Source of the DNA: Albifimbria verrucaria
Lineage: Eukaryota; Ascomycota; Sordariomycetes; Hypocreales; Stachybotryaceae
Direction: 5' to 3'
NCBI GenBank assembly: GCA_020081605.1
Contig: JAHREC010000009.1
Span: 186,001 to 250,000, forward strand
DNA length: 64,000 nucleotides
Position numbers and translations under genes: made by a program. Positions within the stretch are counted from its first letter, which is position 1; each line of letters begins with the position of its first letter. The notes below the pieces were generated by a model that was not told the origin of the DNA, did not search any database, and saw nothing but the letters and a program-made list of their open reading frames with translations. Positions 1-11,560 of the stretch are shown here, piece after piece.

Positions 1-1146
1 AGCATACAAAATTCGTCAAAATTCGACTTGATTTACACATACAAGGCCACTTTTGCATAGTCTTCGAATTGGTTCCATCAAAAGTAAACATTCGACAGGG
101 TTGTAAGCATATATCTACTGTGAGGTAAAGACAAGAAACTATATATTGGTGCAGAACTGCCCATTGGCAGAGGATCCTACCATATGCTGCTTTGCGTAAT
201 ATTCAGAGATGCTATAGGGTAGGCAGGGCCTCAGTTTTGACGTACTAGCCGTGCTGCAAACTAGTGAGAACACATCAGAATCAGGCCCCACACCAGGTGT
301 GGTTGGATCCATATTTTGCTCTCTTCAGCTGGACCCTGCTTTGGCCGACAGGGATATGCGCGTGGCGTTGTATACGATCCATCGTTTTGCATACCCTAGT
401 TGACTGATGTCGCGTCATGTTTTTCCGTCCACCACCTGCCCAGCTCTCACTCCGCCACGTTTGCCAGGATAGAGGAGATACCCTGTCTTACACTACACAC
501 TCCAAGGATGTGTTGTAAGGGGCTTCTGTAGATACCATACCTCAGCCGCTGCGAATTAATCGTGTTGAGAAGTTTCGTAATACTGGAGACGGCTCAAAAT
601 CTACCTCGATAGAGCTGAATCGGCTGCAACGACGGAGTCGGCCCACAACCATTGTGCAACTGGGAGAGCTGATTCTGGGAGCTTTGCTGCGCAGTGTGAC
701 TGTATAACGTGTACTGGCTCAGAACTATGGCCAAGATGCTTACTTCGTCCCTGAGCTTGTAAGCTAGGTAAGATAAGTGTAAGAATACTATTTTACACAC
801 GTAGGGACTATGATGGTCCGTTTGTGGTGTGGCTACCAAGAACGCCGTGTTCGACCACATACAGTACTGAAAGTCTATTGTTTCGCAAACAAAGATTCTT
901 AATTATTCTTGTTTTCGAGTGCAGAGGCTGTCGAATGGTTGATCATCATCCATGCATTATAGCATTCAATGGCGGAGTCAATATACATCACGAACTACAT
1001 CGACATATGAACTGAAAATTGAGCAGGCCCAAAGATAGAGTATGTGACGTGGATTGGAACGCAACAAATCATGTGTATTGAAAGTATTTAGCCCTATCTG
1101 TGAACCTTCCCTCGGAATCTTCAATGTCGACATATACCCCCTTCAA
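1..1146. other. intergenic, no gene supported
   Basis: This is the left edge of the window, downstream of the 3' end of the ABC transporter. Only short open frames occur (594-860 minus, 824-1015 plus); they overlap each other, lack any domain and show no splice-compatible extension. I see no repeat, RNA gene or gene remnant that I can support. Confidence 0.6.
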
Positions 1147-4100
1147 TCAAACTCCATCCTCGTCATTACCCATTCGCAGAGCGCTGTCCTCAAATGACAA
1201 TGTCCTTATCACTTCCATGAGACTTGTTCCGGTACGTCTCATATAACGCCTTGAAAGCCGATGGACGCGCAAGAAGCTGCTGGGGTTGCCGTACTCGACA
1301 ACGACGCCATTGTCAATGAGCGCAACGTTATCGAAATCAAGTATGGTTTCTAGCCGATGGGCAACAGCAATAATCGTAGCATCTTTGAACGCGGTGCGAA
1401 CAAGCTCTTGTAAAATCTTGTCCGTATCGACATCCACGCTTGTTATCACATTGTTAGTCGCTACAGTAATGCCGGTTCAAGTGGAAACATACCTGCTTGT
1501 TGCTTCATCCATAATGACGATTTTACTTCCATGTAAAAGTGCTCTTGCAAGGCAGAAAAGTTGCTTTTGGCCATGCGAGAAGAAGTCTTGACTCACCTCG
1601 GCATCCAGGCCGCCCTTGGTCTCGATATAATCCCATATGCAGACCTTTCGGAGGGCGCTGAGGATGTCTTCGTCTGAAGAGCTCTCTTGCGGATCGCAGT
1701 TCTGCCGCACACTTCCTTTAAGGAAGAAAGGCTCTTGAGGCAACGCGTTCAGACGTTCACGGATGGTCTTTCGCGGAAGGCTTGAGATATCAAGACCATC
1801 AATAGTGATTTTGCCGTCGCTTAGCTCGATCATGCGGAAGAGCGCCAGTACAAGAGAGCTTTTACCACTTCCACTTCGGCCACAGATTCCAACCTTTTCT
1901 CCTGCATTGATGGATAATGTTGTTTTGTTGAGCACGTTGGGTCCATTCTCTCTGTGACACCATTGTTAGCATCACTTACATAAACGAAAGTTACAAGCAA
2001 ACATATTGATACGTACATATAAGCAGCAGTCACATTTTCAATGGAAATACTTCCTTTCTCCGGCCAGTTGTCCGGAGGGGCGTGAGACTCGCCAGGTAGG
2101 TTCTCATTTGCTGTCTCTTCTGCGAAACTCCTCACTCTGGCGACTGCTCCTACGGATGTTTCAAGCACTGTCCAAACATTGATGGCAGCTTTCATGGCAC
2201 TACTCAGGGTCATGATGTTATACAGAGCAACACCTGTAAAGCCGGGGCTGACAGTTTCTCTAAGAGAAATAGCAACCGCAGTCAAGATAATGGCCAGGGC
2301 TGCGGCAATAAGATCTAGCACCAGGTTTAGCCATCTCTGAATCATGGAAAGAAGGTAGAAGGGCTTCTGAGACCAATCCAGACGTTCCTCGTTGAGTCTG
2401 ATAAAGTCATCTTCCCAAGAGAAAGCCCGGATGGTAGCCAAGCCACCAAGAGTCTCTAAGAATTGCGAGTATATCGGGCTTTTCGCTTCCAGATCCAGGA
2501 ATCGAAGCTGGCGTGAGGTGCGAAGGTAGTATTTCTGTACAGCATACAAGGCCCCAAACAGAAAAGGGTACGCCAACACGAGCCAGTACGAAACAGGAAT
2601 AATCATGATTGCTTGTGCGAGGCAAACGAACGCGTTAGCAGCTGTATTGAGAAGGGCAATGGGGAGTTGAGCGTCGATCATTTGAATGTCCTGGCTGAAG
2701 CGGTTGATAATATTGCCAGCATCAGTCGTGGCGAAGAAGGACATGGGCGCATTGACGACCGTTGTTAAAAGCGTTGAGTGAAGGGCTACACCTGATCGAA
2801 CAAGTATGTTCATGATCAAGTGTCTGCACATGGTTAATGAGTTTAAATTGCAAAGGAAGCTGATGCGGATGCTCACATACCTGGCATCCACAGCGAGCGA
2901 TGCAAGGCTCATTATTTGGAATACAGTATATACTCCAAGGTATTTGCCATTTTCTTGACCGGAATGACGCATGTTAGAATCTCCCCACCACTTGAGCCAT
3001 ATTTCTGCAGTGAAGTGTGTTAGCAGGAACACGAGAATGCGGGCCGGTTTGTCATACCAGGAAACTTCAACATTACCACCCATACCAACAAGAGTCCAAA
3101 GAAGACAACTGTGTTCAAGACGCCAACAGTGCTGAAATAGTACTTGTAGATGGTTAAATCACCCAATTGGCGAGTGCCATCGTCCATAGCGTTAGGGATA
3201 GAATTCTCTGCAGCCTTCAACGGGCTGACCTTGCTCTCTTCGTTTACCTCGGTAATGGCCGGTGATTCTACATCGTGAGCCTCCAGACCATACCGACTCA
3301 AGTAGCCGTCAGCAACATTCAAGGTTGCAAATGTCGCTTGAACTGCCACCTTGCCGTCACGCTCAAGTGCAATAATACTGTCCGCGTGTGACAGCAGGTG
3401 GACTGTATTGGAAGGTTAGGAACACAAAATTAATACGATACATTGTAGGCAAGTCTTACCTGCATGAGTTGCGAGAACGATTGTAGTGCCTTGAGCTTGG
3501 AGAAGACCATGTGCCCCAAACACATTGTTGAAAACATGTTTTTGCGTGTCTGAATCCAGGCCACTAAGCACATCATCAAAGATTGCAATGGGCTGTCTCG
3601 AATAAACAGCTCTTGCAATTGCCTAGCGATCAATCAGTATGAGAAATAATGAGGTATATTTCAGACTTACAACTCGCTGTTTCTGACCTCCACTAAGAGC
3701 GATGCCCTTGCTTCCAATCATGCATTGATCATTGTTCGTAAGCTGCGCAATGTCTTCTTCGAGTGCACAAGCTCGCACGACAGAGGCATACCACTTGGGG
3801 TCATATTTAGAAAAAGCTGTGATGTTTTGTTGCAAAGTCGAATTTGTCAGCCACGGTGTCTGGTCACAAAATGCAACATTCCTGGATAACAACACCACCC
3901 TGCCTTCTGCTATCGGAGTTTCGCCTAGCATGGCCTTGAGCAGTGTTGTCTTGCCACAACCAACCTGACCGATGAGCATTGTAAGTTTGGAAGTAGCAAC
4001 CTCTAAGTTGATTTCTTGTAGCACTGGCTTGTCATCTCGCTTCCAGCCGAAGGTGCCATCCTGAATCAGAATTGCTGGTCCCTCAATGACTGGAAGAGCT

Positions 4101-6295
4101 TTGGCTTCCAAGACTTTAAGCTCCATAACATTGTCTTTCTTATCCTCAGATGACGAGGAGCGTGACTTGAGGAATATCGACGGGCTTGGGGACTCCAAAC
4201 ATTCTCGCGAGTCTTGGCGTGACTCGGCGAGGAGGAATTTCTGGATTCTTCCGAAACATGCAAGGGCTGCGAAGAACTCTGGAAGAGCATGGAAAAGCTG
4301 ATTGAGAGGCTCAGTAATGAGAGAAAGAAGTGACAAGGAGGTGAAAATTCGTGTAGAATCCAGCAAAGTGCCCTCCTTGGAAGCGACGGATGTGTACGCC
4401 CCAAAGGTGACGACGGGCGCAAGAGCATTGGGTGTATATGCTGCGGTTTTCAAATACAATTAGTAAGGCGAGCATTAGATAGATCTGCAGATGTTTCTTA
4501 CACAGCACAACCACGTAGACAAGCATGCTCCTATAAAGTCCTGCCACGGAAATTTCGTTAAGTCTTAAATCTTGAATGATTGTCGAAAGTTGTCTTGATA
4601 GCCCTGAGAGCCTCATCCCTTTCATGGCTCCAATCATGGAAGCAGTCACACCTGTGGGGATTTGTCAGGCATTTTGTAAACAATTAATATCTGGGACCGT
4701 CTCTTACCAACTCTCTTCTCGATCGCGGACATCCAATTAGCCTGCCGCACACCCGCTTGACCAGCAAGGCTGCTGACAGCCACACCGCAAACTAGATACA
4801 CGCAAAGTTAGCAACAGAAGCATTGGGTCGAAGAGCGGAGATTGGACAGTACTCAGAAAGAGAGCGAGAGGGACGACAAATGCTGCCCAGACCAATCTGT
4901 AGAGTAAGAATAACGCGATGCCAATTTGTAGGAGAGTCTTCCAAATATCGTGCATTAATGCTAGACCGGTGACAATTCGCTCTACATCAGTGCTCATGAG
5001 TGATACGGCAGCCGCGTCATCAAGCTCCAGAGTACTGATGCTGGTAGTCTTTCTGTAGATGATGGTGACTAGGCAACCACGGATCATAGTAACGAATCTG
5101 AACGTGCACTGCTGAGCCCATGCTGTAGCTATCTAGTTTGACCTCGTTAGTAGGAGCACGTCTCGACGATGGTGTAGGCACAACGTACAGCAACTGAAAT
5201 GAACACTAAACCATAGGCCGCAACAAGACCGTATCCAATATTTCTTTGCTTCTCCGAGCCATCATCAGGCGTACTCAGATGATTCATAAACTGCTGAATC
5301 AACAGCGGTTGTGATACGGTGAGAGCAACGATGCAAAGGAGCGGAAAAATTGGAGCAAGTATAGGCCACTTGAAGGTTTTCATGACTTCCAGGAATAGGG
5401 CATGATTCCCTTGCTTGGAGGCTGCAAAAATAGTACATGAGTATATGAATAGAAAACATAAATTGATGCGTTTACTTACTGTTTTCCCATCGAGCTCCAA
5501 ACGAAGACCATAAAGACTCTGAACATAGTCGCCTGTCAATTTCTGGTAAACTCTCGACTCTCAAAATATTCGAGAAACCGCTGAAAATAAGTTTGTTGAG
5601 CCACAAGAACAGAGATCGACTAAAAATGCCCGCTGTCTCTTCTGGAGCACTCTTCCTCTCGCCTGCACGTATATATCTGGTTTTATTCAACTCCTCCAGT
5701 CCCAGAATCACGACCTTAAGCCCCAAGGCAGTGGTGAATGGAATGGTTAGGGAAGTACTTAATGCCATGTTCCACATAGTTCTAGTGCGTGTCGCATCGA
5801 ATATGATCGAGAAGAAGAGGTAGGTGTTGAGCAGGATGGAGCCATGGAGAGATTTGGAGTGTTCGAGCAAAGAGATGGCGGCGAATAGCATCGAGCTGAC
5901 CAAATTCAGAACTGCAGTGGCAATTGAGGCTTTGGTACGCTGGCTTGATCGCAAAGCCCACATCGTGACCATGACAACTTGAAGAGCGCTATGGGCGAAG
6001 ATGGCCGCCTGCAATGTCACACTTTTAATGAGCTCGGGGAACCGTCAGAGACAATCATCCGAATTGCAAGAACTTACCAGCTTTGCACCTCGTAGAGCAC
6101 CTCCGCCCACGACATGCTGCTTCTTCCTCAAAGACAACAAACGGACCGGTGAGAGCAGAATGAGAATAGCGGAGGGAGGATGGAGAGGATACTTTCCTCG
6201 AAAAGAAGAGTGAAGTCAAATGCCCGAGCGCATTCTGCGACTACAGGCCCAAAAACATCGTCTGGATGCGACGAGCATACCGAAGTCCCATTCAT
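1147..6295 (-). CDS. ABCC-type (MRP-like) ABC transporter, probable peptide exporter
   Basis: This is a full-length fungal ABCC transporter of about 1,450 residues in roughly 13 exons. Its order is an N-terminal hydrophobic region, TMD1, NBD1, TMD2, NBD2. NBD1 (about 4070-3540) shows Walker A GQVGCGKTT, signature LSGGQKQ and Walker B AIFDDVLSG, with Asp in place of the catalytic Glu, as is usual for the degenerate ABCC site. NBD2 (about 1930-1350) shows GRSGSGKSS, FSHGQKQLF and VIMDEATS. Clear introns include 6022-6077 and 5422-5479. The start at 6295 gives the typical ABCC opening MNGTSVCSSHPDDVFGP; a single-base frame change lies near 6171-6182 in exon 1. It ends at a TGA at 1147-1149. The gene is divergent from the NRPS, and export of or self-protection from the NRPS product at the plasma or vacuolar membrane is the natural inference. 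The exact substrate is unknown. Confidence 0.9.
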
Positions 6296-7534
6296 GGTGA
6301 CAGTAACTGACTAAGAGAAGCGAAGGCAAGATGCGAGACCCTCGAGCGAGGCGCTGATAGCAAGGGCGTGCTCTTGTAATGAGGTGATTGATGGTGTAAT
6401 GTAACTGCCTGTTTAAGCATGGAACTCCTTTGAGTGCATGCCTTGTAAGGCGGACAGTTGAGCGCTTGTCGCCGTCTCAAGCGATCCGAAGAACATGCCC
6501 TTGGCAGGGGACTAGTCAATTTGGGGCTTTTTTCAACGCATCAACGACATGATATGATAGTTTGTAGCCCAAGAGCGGGTACAGGTATCTGTGTGATGCG
6601 GCTAAGGTGGTGAGCTGCGCAATCCGCTATATCGGGCACGCGCCAATGTAAGAATTCCCTTTAACGGCCTCTCACAGGGGTCAGCATAGAGAGCTATGGC
6701 TATCCTGCCCTTCGATGCAGCTCAGCTGCTGGTAATAGTGGAGAATCAGCTGAACAAGACCCTCTTGGTCGTCGGGGCTTCAGGCCGTCGGCTTACTCTG
6801 GAGTAATATGTAGAGCCTGAACAAAAAAAGAATAAGAAGTTTCGTTGGAATGATAAGGTTGACTGGCCTTTTAGTTGTCAGGCTGGGTCAATTGTAAAGC
6901 TACTTCGATGGTGAACAGAGTCACGATTGGACGGACGGCATGTCGGGAGCTAGTATAGCTTTTAGCACAACTTGAAGGAAAGACTTTTTCACGAAATCGT
7001 CCATTAACTAGCATGGCCGTTTTATTGGCGTCTTGGTAAACGATCGACTCGTCTAAGCCCTGAAGCCTTGCGCCAGGAATCTGCAGGAACATGCAGGAAC
7101 CCCTGTTCAAAAACGTGTCGCCCCAGCTGCATGACAACTTCTCCGTTTTAAGGGAGGGCAATATCGGAGTGCCTGTTGCCTCGGGCTCAGCTGTTGATCC
7201 CTCTGGATTTCATGCAAGCCATTCGTATTATCGGGAGAGTAGAATCATTTGTAATGAAGTGCACCAGATAAACCCTCCTCGACCCTTAGAGGGAGTTATT
7301 GCTGCATCCAATGTCGAGTCACGCTGTCTCCATTCTCCATTGCGAGCTTCATAGCATTTTTCATATTGCATTCAATCGATGCAATAACTTTACTTGACGG
7401 CTAGATATACATTGGGTAACGAGATACCAGACGACAGCCTCTCAGCCAGCCTTGGACCTAACTTGAAGATACCATAACTTACTTGATATTCAGAAGGAAT
7501 TACAGGCAAGTAATAATATCTTAATTAACTAACA
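6296..7534. promoter_or_regulatory. divergent promoter between ABC transporter and NRPS
   Basis: About 1.24 kb separates the two start codons, which face away from each other, so both promoters must lie here. The open frames inside it (6292-6519, 6871-7161, 7091-7354) have no domain and are probably chance. The interval contains a perfect 6-bp inverted repeat (6793-6806) and, just before it, GTCGG followed by CTT twice (about 6768-6795). The last 30 bases before the NRPS ATG at 7535 are AT-rich. Co-regulation of the two genes is an inference from layout. Confidence 0.6.
6793..6806. promoter_or_regulatory. inverted repeat TTACTC-TG-GAGTAA, candidate operator
   Basis: Two perfect 6-bp half-sites are separated by two bases, close to the middle of the divergent promoter (about 490 bp from the ABC start and 730 bp from the NRPS start). 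A dimeric regulator could read both directions from such a site. No other copy was noticed, so the role is only inferred. Confidence 0.25.
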
Positions 7535-10500
7535 ATGGGTTCTTTAGGAAATTCTGTCTCCATGCAAAGCATCGCCATCGAGCCTTGCAATTTCCCAGCG
7601 TTGAGCGATGGAAGCATCAACTCTCCCCAAGGAGAGTTCGGGATTGATGTGAAGATCGCACATCCACTGTCAGAAATTTTATCTTTCTGTAACAACAACG
7701 ACATTGAATTCTCAGCCTTGGTGAAAACAGCCTGGGCTATTGTTTTGAGTGCCTTCACGGGGACCTCACTGGTCACCTTTGGAACGTCATATGGCTCCCC
7801 AATTGGGAGCAATCCCCCAGACGATATATATTTAGTCTGAACGTGAAGTCAGAAGCAACTGTACAGAAATTGCTACAGCTAGTGCACCAGTCTCGTCACC
7901 AATGCATTGAGAGACAATGCATCGAGTGCTTCCAGATCGATTGGGTGCCGACAAGTGTGGCGAATTGTGACTTCAATACAGAAATTGTGTTCAATCAGCC
8001 CGCTGGGAACGATATAAGTCCCAAGGTGAGAGTCAACATTACTGTATTGCTAGAATATTTGACTTATTTGTTCGTCTTCTAGGACATTACCGTCAATGTC
8101 ATGCCTACTTTGGACAAGCTGGAAATTTCTATCAGGTTCCTAGCTTCCATCATGGACCAAGAACAGGCATTTAACCTGGCATGCACCTTGAGTCACGTCC
8201 TATCTACATTGGTGTTTGATACCAATCAAACTGTTGGTCAACTGTCGCTTTTTAGCGAAAACGATGAATGTCAAATTCGCAGGTGGAATGCCGCCCCTCC
8301 CGAGAAAGTCAGCAATCTTGTACACAATATCTTTCAGGATGCACTGACCGCCGACCCTCATTCACAAGCCGTTGTTTCAAATGAGGTCAACATGACATAC
8401 ACAGAATTAGACTTGTATGCTTCAAAACTCGCATATTATCTGATTGGGCTTGGAGTTGGGCCGGATGTCATAGTGCCTTTTGTTTCCAAAAGTCCGCTTG
8501 GACTGTTGTTGCTATCCTCGCTACCCTCAAGGCAGGCGGGGCTAACGCTGCTCTGAACCCCGAATATCCTACGGCTCGTATGGAAGCAATATTGAGCGAC
8601 ACCCAGGCAAAGATTGTTCTCGCAGGTCCTGGCTGTGAGGAAGCCTTGCACGGACTGGACATTAATGTCATTCTTATCAACAAAAGCTTCATCGATACCC
8701 TGCAACCACTAGAAATTGCTCTTTTAACGAAGACTCAACCGTCTGACGCTGCTTTTGTCGTCTTTACCTCCGGAAGCACCGGCGTCCCCAAGGGCATTGT
8801 ATTGAACCATTCAGCTTTATGCAGTAGCATATTAGCGCACGGAAACCTTCTTGAAATCACACCATCATCAAGAGTGCTCCAATTTGCGTCCTATACTTTC
8901 GATGTCAGCATGTTCGATATTCTTACAACCCTCTTGCATGGCGGGTGTGTGTGCGTACCCAGCGAAGAGGACAGGGTCAATGACCTGGAGGGTGCCATCA
9001 ATCGTCTTGAAGCCAATACAGCATGCCTCACCACCACCGTCAGCACACTTCTAGATCCACAGAAAATACCTAGGATGAAGCATCTAATTCAGCTTGGAGA
9101 AGCGGCTTCAAAAAGCTGACTGATATCTGGGCCACAGTTCCAGGTGTACGGCTGACTAACACTTATGGCCCTGCCGAAGCTTCGATTCTGTGTAGCGCAA
9201 TCCATGTAACGCCAGGCAATGCTAATCCTGCCAATATTGGAACAGCAGTCGCCTCAAGGTTGTGGATCGTGGACCAGAATGACCATAATCGGCTCCTCCC
9301 AATCGGGTGCACGGGTGAATTGTTGATAGAAGGACCTGCCCTGGCTAGGGGCTATCTGAATTTGCCTAAAAAACAGCCGAATCTTTCATCCAAATACCCT
9401 CTTGGTTTGATGACGGTCTAGAGAATCGTCTGTATAAGACCGGAGATTTGGTTCGCTACAATAGCAACGGCACAATTGACTTTATAGCTCGACGTGATGG
9501 CCAAGTAAAGTGAACGGCCAGCGAGTGGAGCTGGGAGAGATTGAGCACCATGTTTCACTACACCACGAAGTGGAGCACTCATTGGTAGTCCAAGGAAGTC
9601 AGGCTTGTGTAACGGGCGATTAATTGGTGTCATGTCGCTTCGCAGTCATCATGGCCGTGAGGAAAAGGTGGCGGCTGGGGTCGAGTTGATTCCTGTCTCC
9701 CAGAACGACTTGGCCAGAGATGTTGTTGGACATCTTCGACAAGAGCTGTCATTACGCCTCCCAATGTACATGGTACCGACATACTGGGTTGTTTTAAAGG
9801 CCATGCCTGTTACGAGCTCAAACAAAACCAACCGCAAGCTTGTCCAGGATTGGATCGATGCAATGGACGAGGCGGCCTTGAAGTCCATATCAGAATATGC
9901 AGCGGTTAGCAGGAACCAGGAAAATAAGAATGATGGTCAACTCTCGGAGGTTGAGAAATGCATTCAGGCGACTTGGTCCCGAGTACTCAACCTTCCGGTC
10001 GAGTACATTGGGTGCAACAATTCGTTCTTGAGTCTTGGCGGCGACTCCATTTCCGCGATGCAAGTCATGTCACAGTTGCGAAAGGACCATATCCTTGTAA
10101 GTGTAAAGGATGTTATTCGCAGCAAGACTGTCTTCCAGCTTGCAGCTGCTGCAAAATTGGGGAACGTCCTACCAACGCTGCAGCTTCAATGGTTGAAACA
10201 CCGAACCAGCTGTTCCCCTTGAGTGCAATCCAGAACTTTTTCTTCGCCACAGTTTCCTCAGAAAGGAATAATTACAGCAACAGCTTCTTGGTACGATTAA
10301 AGGACGGCATTAGGCCAGAAAATATCAAACGCGCTCTTGACATGATCGTCGACCGCCATTCGATGTTGCGTGCACGATTCCAGAGAGATGACTTCGGGAA
10401 TTGGACCCAGAAGGTTTTACCTTTCAGCGAAGATACTTATGAGTTTTCTGTCAATCAAAGTACTAGCGTCGACAATGTGAAGATTGTCACAGCTCGGGCT

Positions 10501-11560
10501 AAAGGCAGTTTAAGCATAGAACACGGTCCGGTCTTCTCAGCAAGCCTTATATATATGACGAACGGAGGTGGCTCATATTTATTCCTTACTGCTCATTACC
10601 TAGTTATAGACTCTGTATCCTGGCGGGTCCTTCTTCAGGAAGTCGAGGATATTCTGCAGCATGGACCTCTAGCCCTGGAAAGGCCCGTGCCGTACCAAGC
10701 ATGGTGTAACATCCACAACGCTGTTCCACACGGCGGAACCTCATTGCCCACTACCTTATTCGCCCTTCAGCCTTCGAATATGGAGTACTGGGATTCGGCA
10801 GTCAGCGATAATATCGAAGGAGCGATGGTCCATCGGAGCTTCTACATAGACCAGGAAACGACCGCACTCCTTTTAGGAAAATGCCACACACCTCTACGAA
10901 CAGAGCCCTTGGATGTTTTCCTAGTGGCCATCTCTCATTCCTTTGCACAAGTGTTCACCGACCGCCAAGCTCCAACAATCTTTAACGAAGCCCATGGTCG
11001 CGACAGTGTAGATGTTGAAGTGGACCTGTCCCAAACAATTGGGTGTTTCTCAACACTGCTGCCCCTTCAGGTTCCAGTCTCTACTGGAGATGACATGCTA
11101 GAAACTTTGGTGAAGACCAAGGACCAGAGACGCCAGTTAGTTGTCGATGGTCATCAATACCTAGCTTCCCGTCTCTATCAAAGCGAAAATGAAGTCGTTA
11201 GCCTAACAGGATCATCTATCGAGATCCTTTTCAACTACGAAGGAGCATATCAGCAGCTCGAGCGAACAGACGTTTACTTGCAATCTGCATCTCCAACAAT
11301 GAATGTTATTGAGTCCAACGGTTACAGTTTCGCTCAATTTAGTATTAATTCGGTCGTGAGACATGGCAGACTTCAATTTTCATTTGTATTCAATAAGAAC
11401 GTTCGCCACCACGAGAGAATTGACCGCTGGATTGATGCTTGCTCTAACACGTTATACGTGTTGGCTAGGAGGCTTGCACGTACCGATCCAATCTACACAT
11501 TGAGTGATTTCCCTCAAGTTCAATTTGATTACAACAGTCTGAAGCAATTTTCTGAAGTGC
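7535..11560 (+). other. NRPS initiation module: C remnant - A1 - T1 - E1
   Basis: The first 240 residues look like the C-terminal half of a condensation domain (stretch TAWAIVLSAFTG near 7727) with no HHxxxDG site. This is common at the start of fungal NRPSs and is not expected to condense. A1 spans about 8290-9900 (TSGSTGVPKG at 8766, TYGPAE near 9161, A10 lysine near 9820). By-eye alignment to the GrsA pocket gives DVFCILTILK. T1 carries GGDS at 10037-10048. E1 (about 10210-11500) is complete in length but its HHxxxD motif reads H-Y-L-V-I-D (His 10594-10596, Tyr 10597-10599), EGHGRE reads EAHGRD (10987-11004) and TVGWFT reads TIGCFS (about 11035). Epimerisation by E1 is therefore doubtful. 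Intron 8026-8082 lies in the C remnant. Confidence 0.85.
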
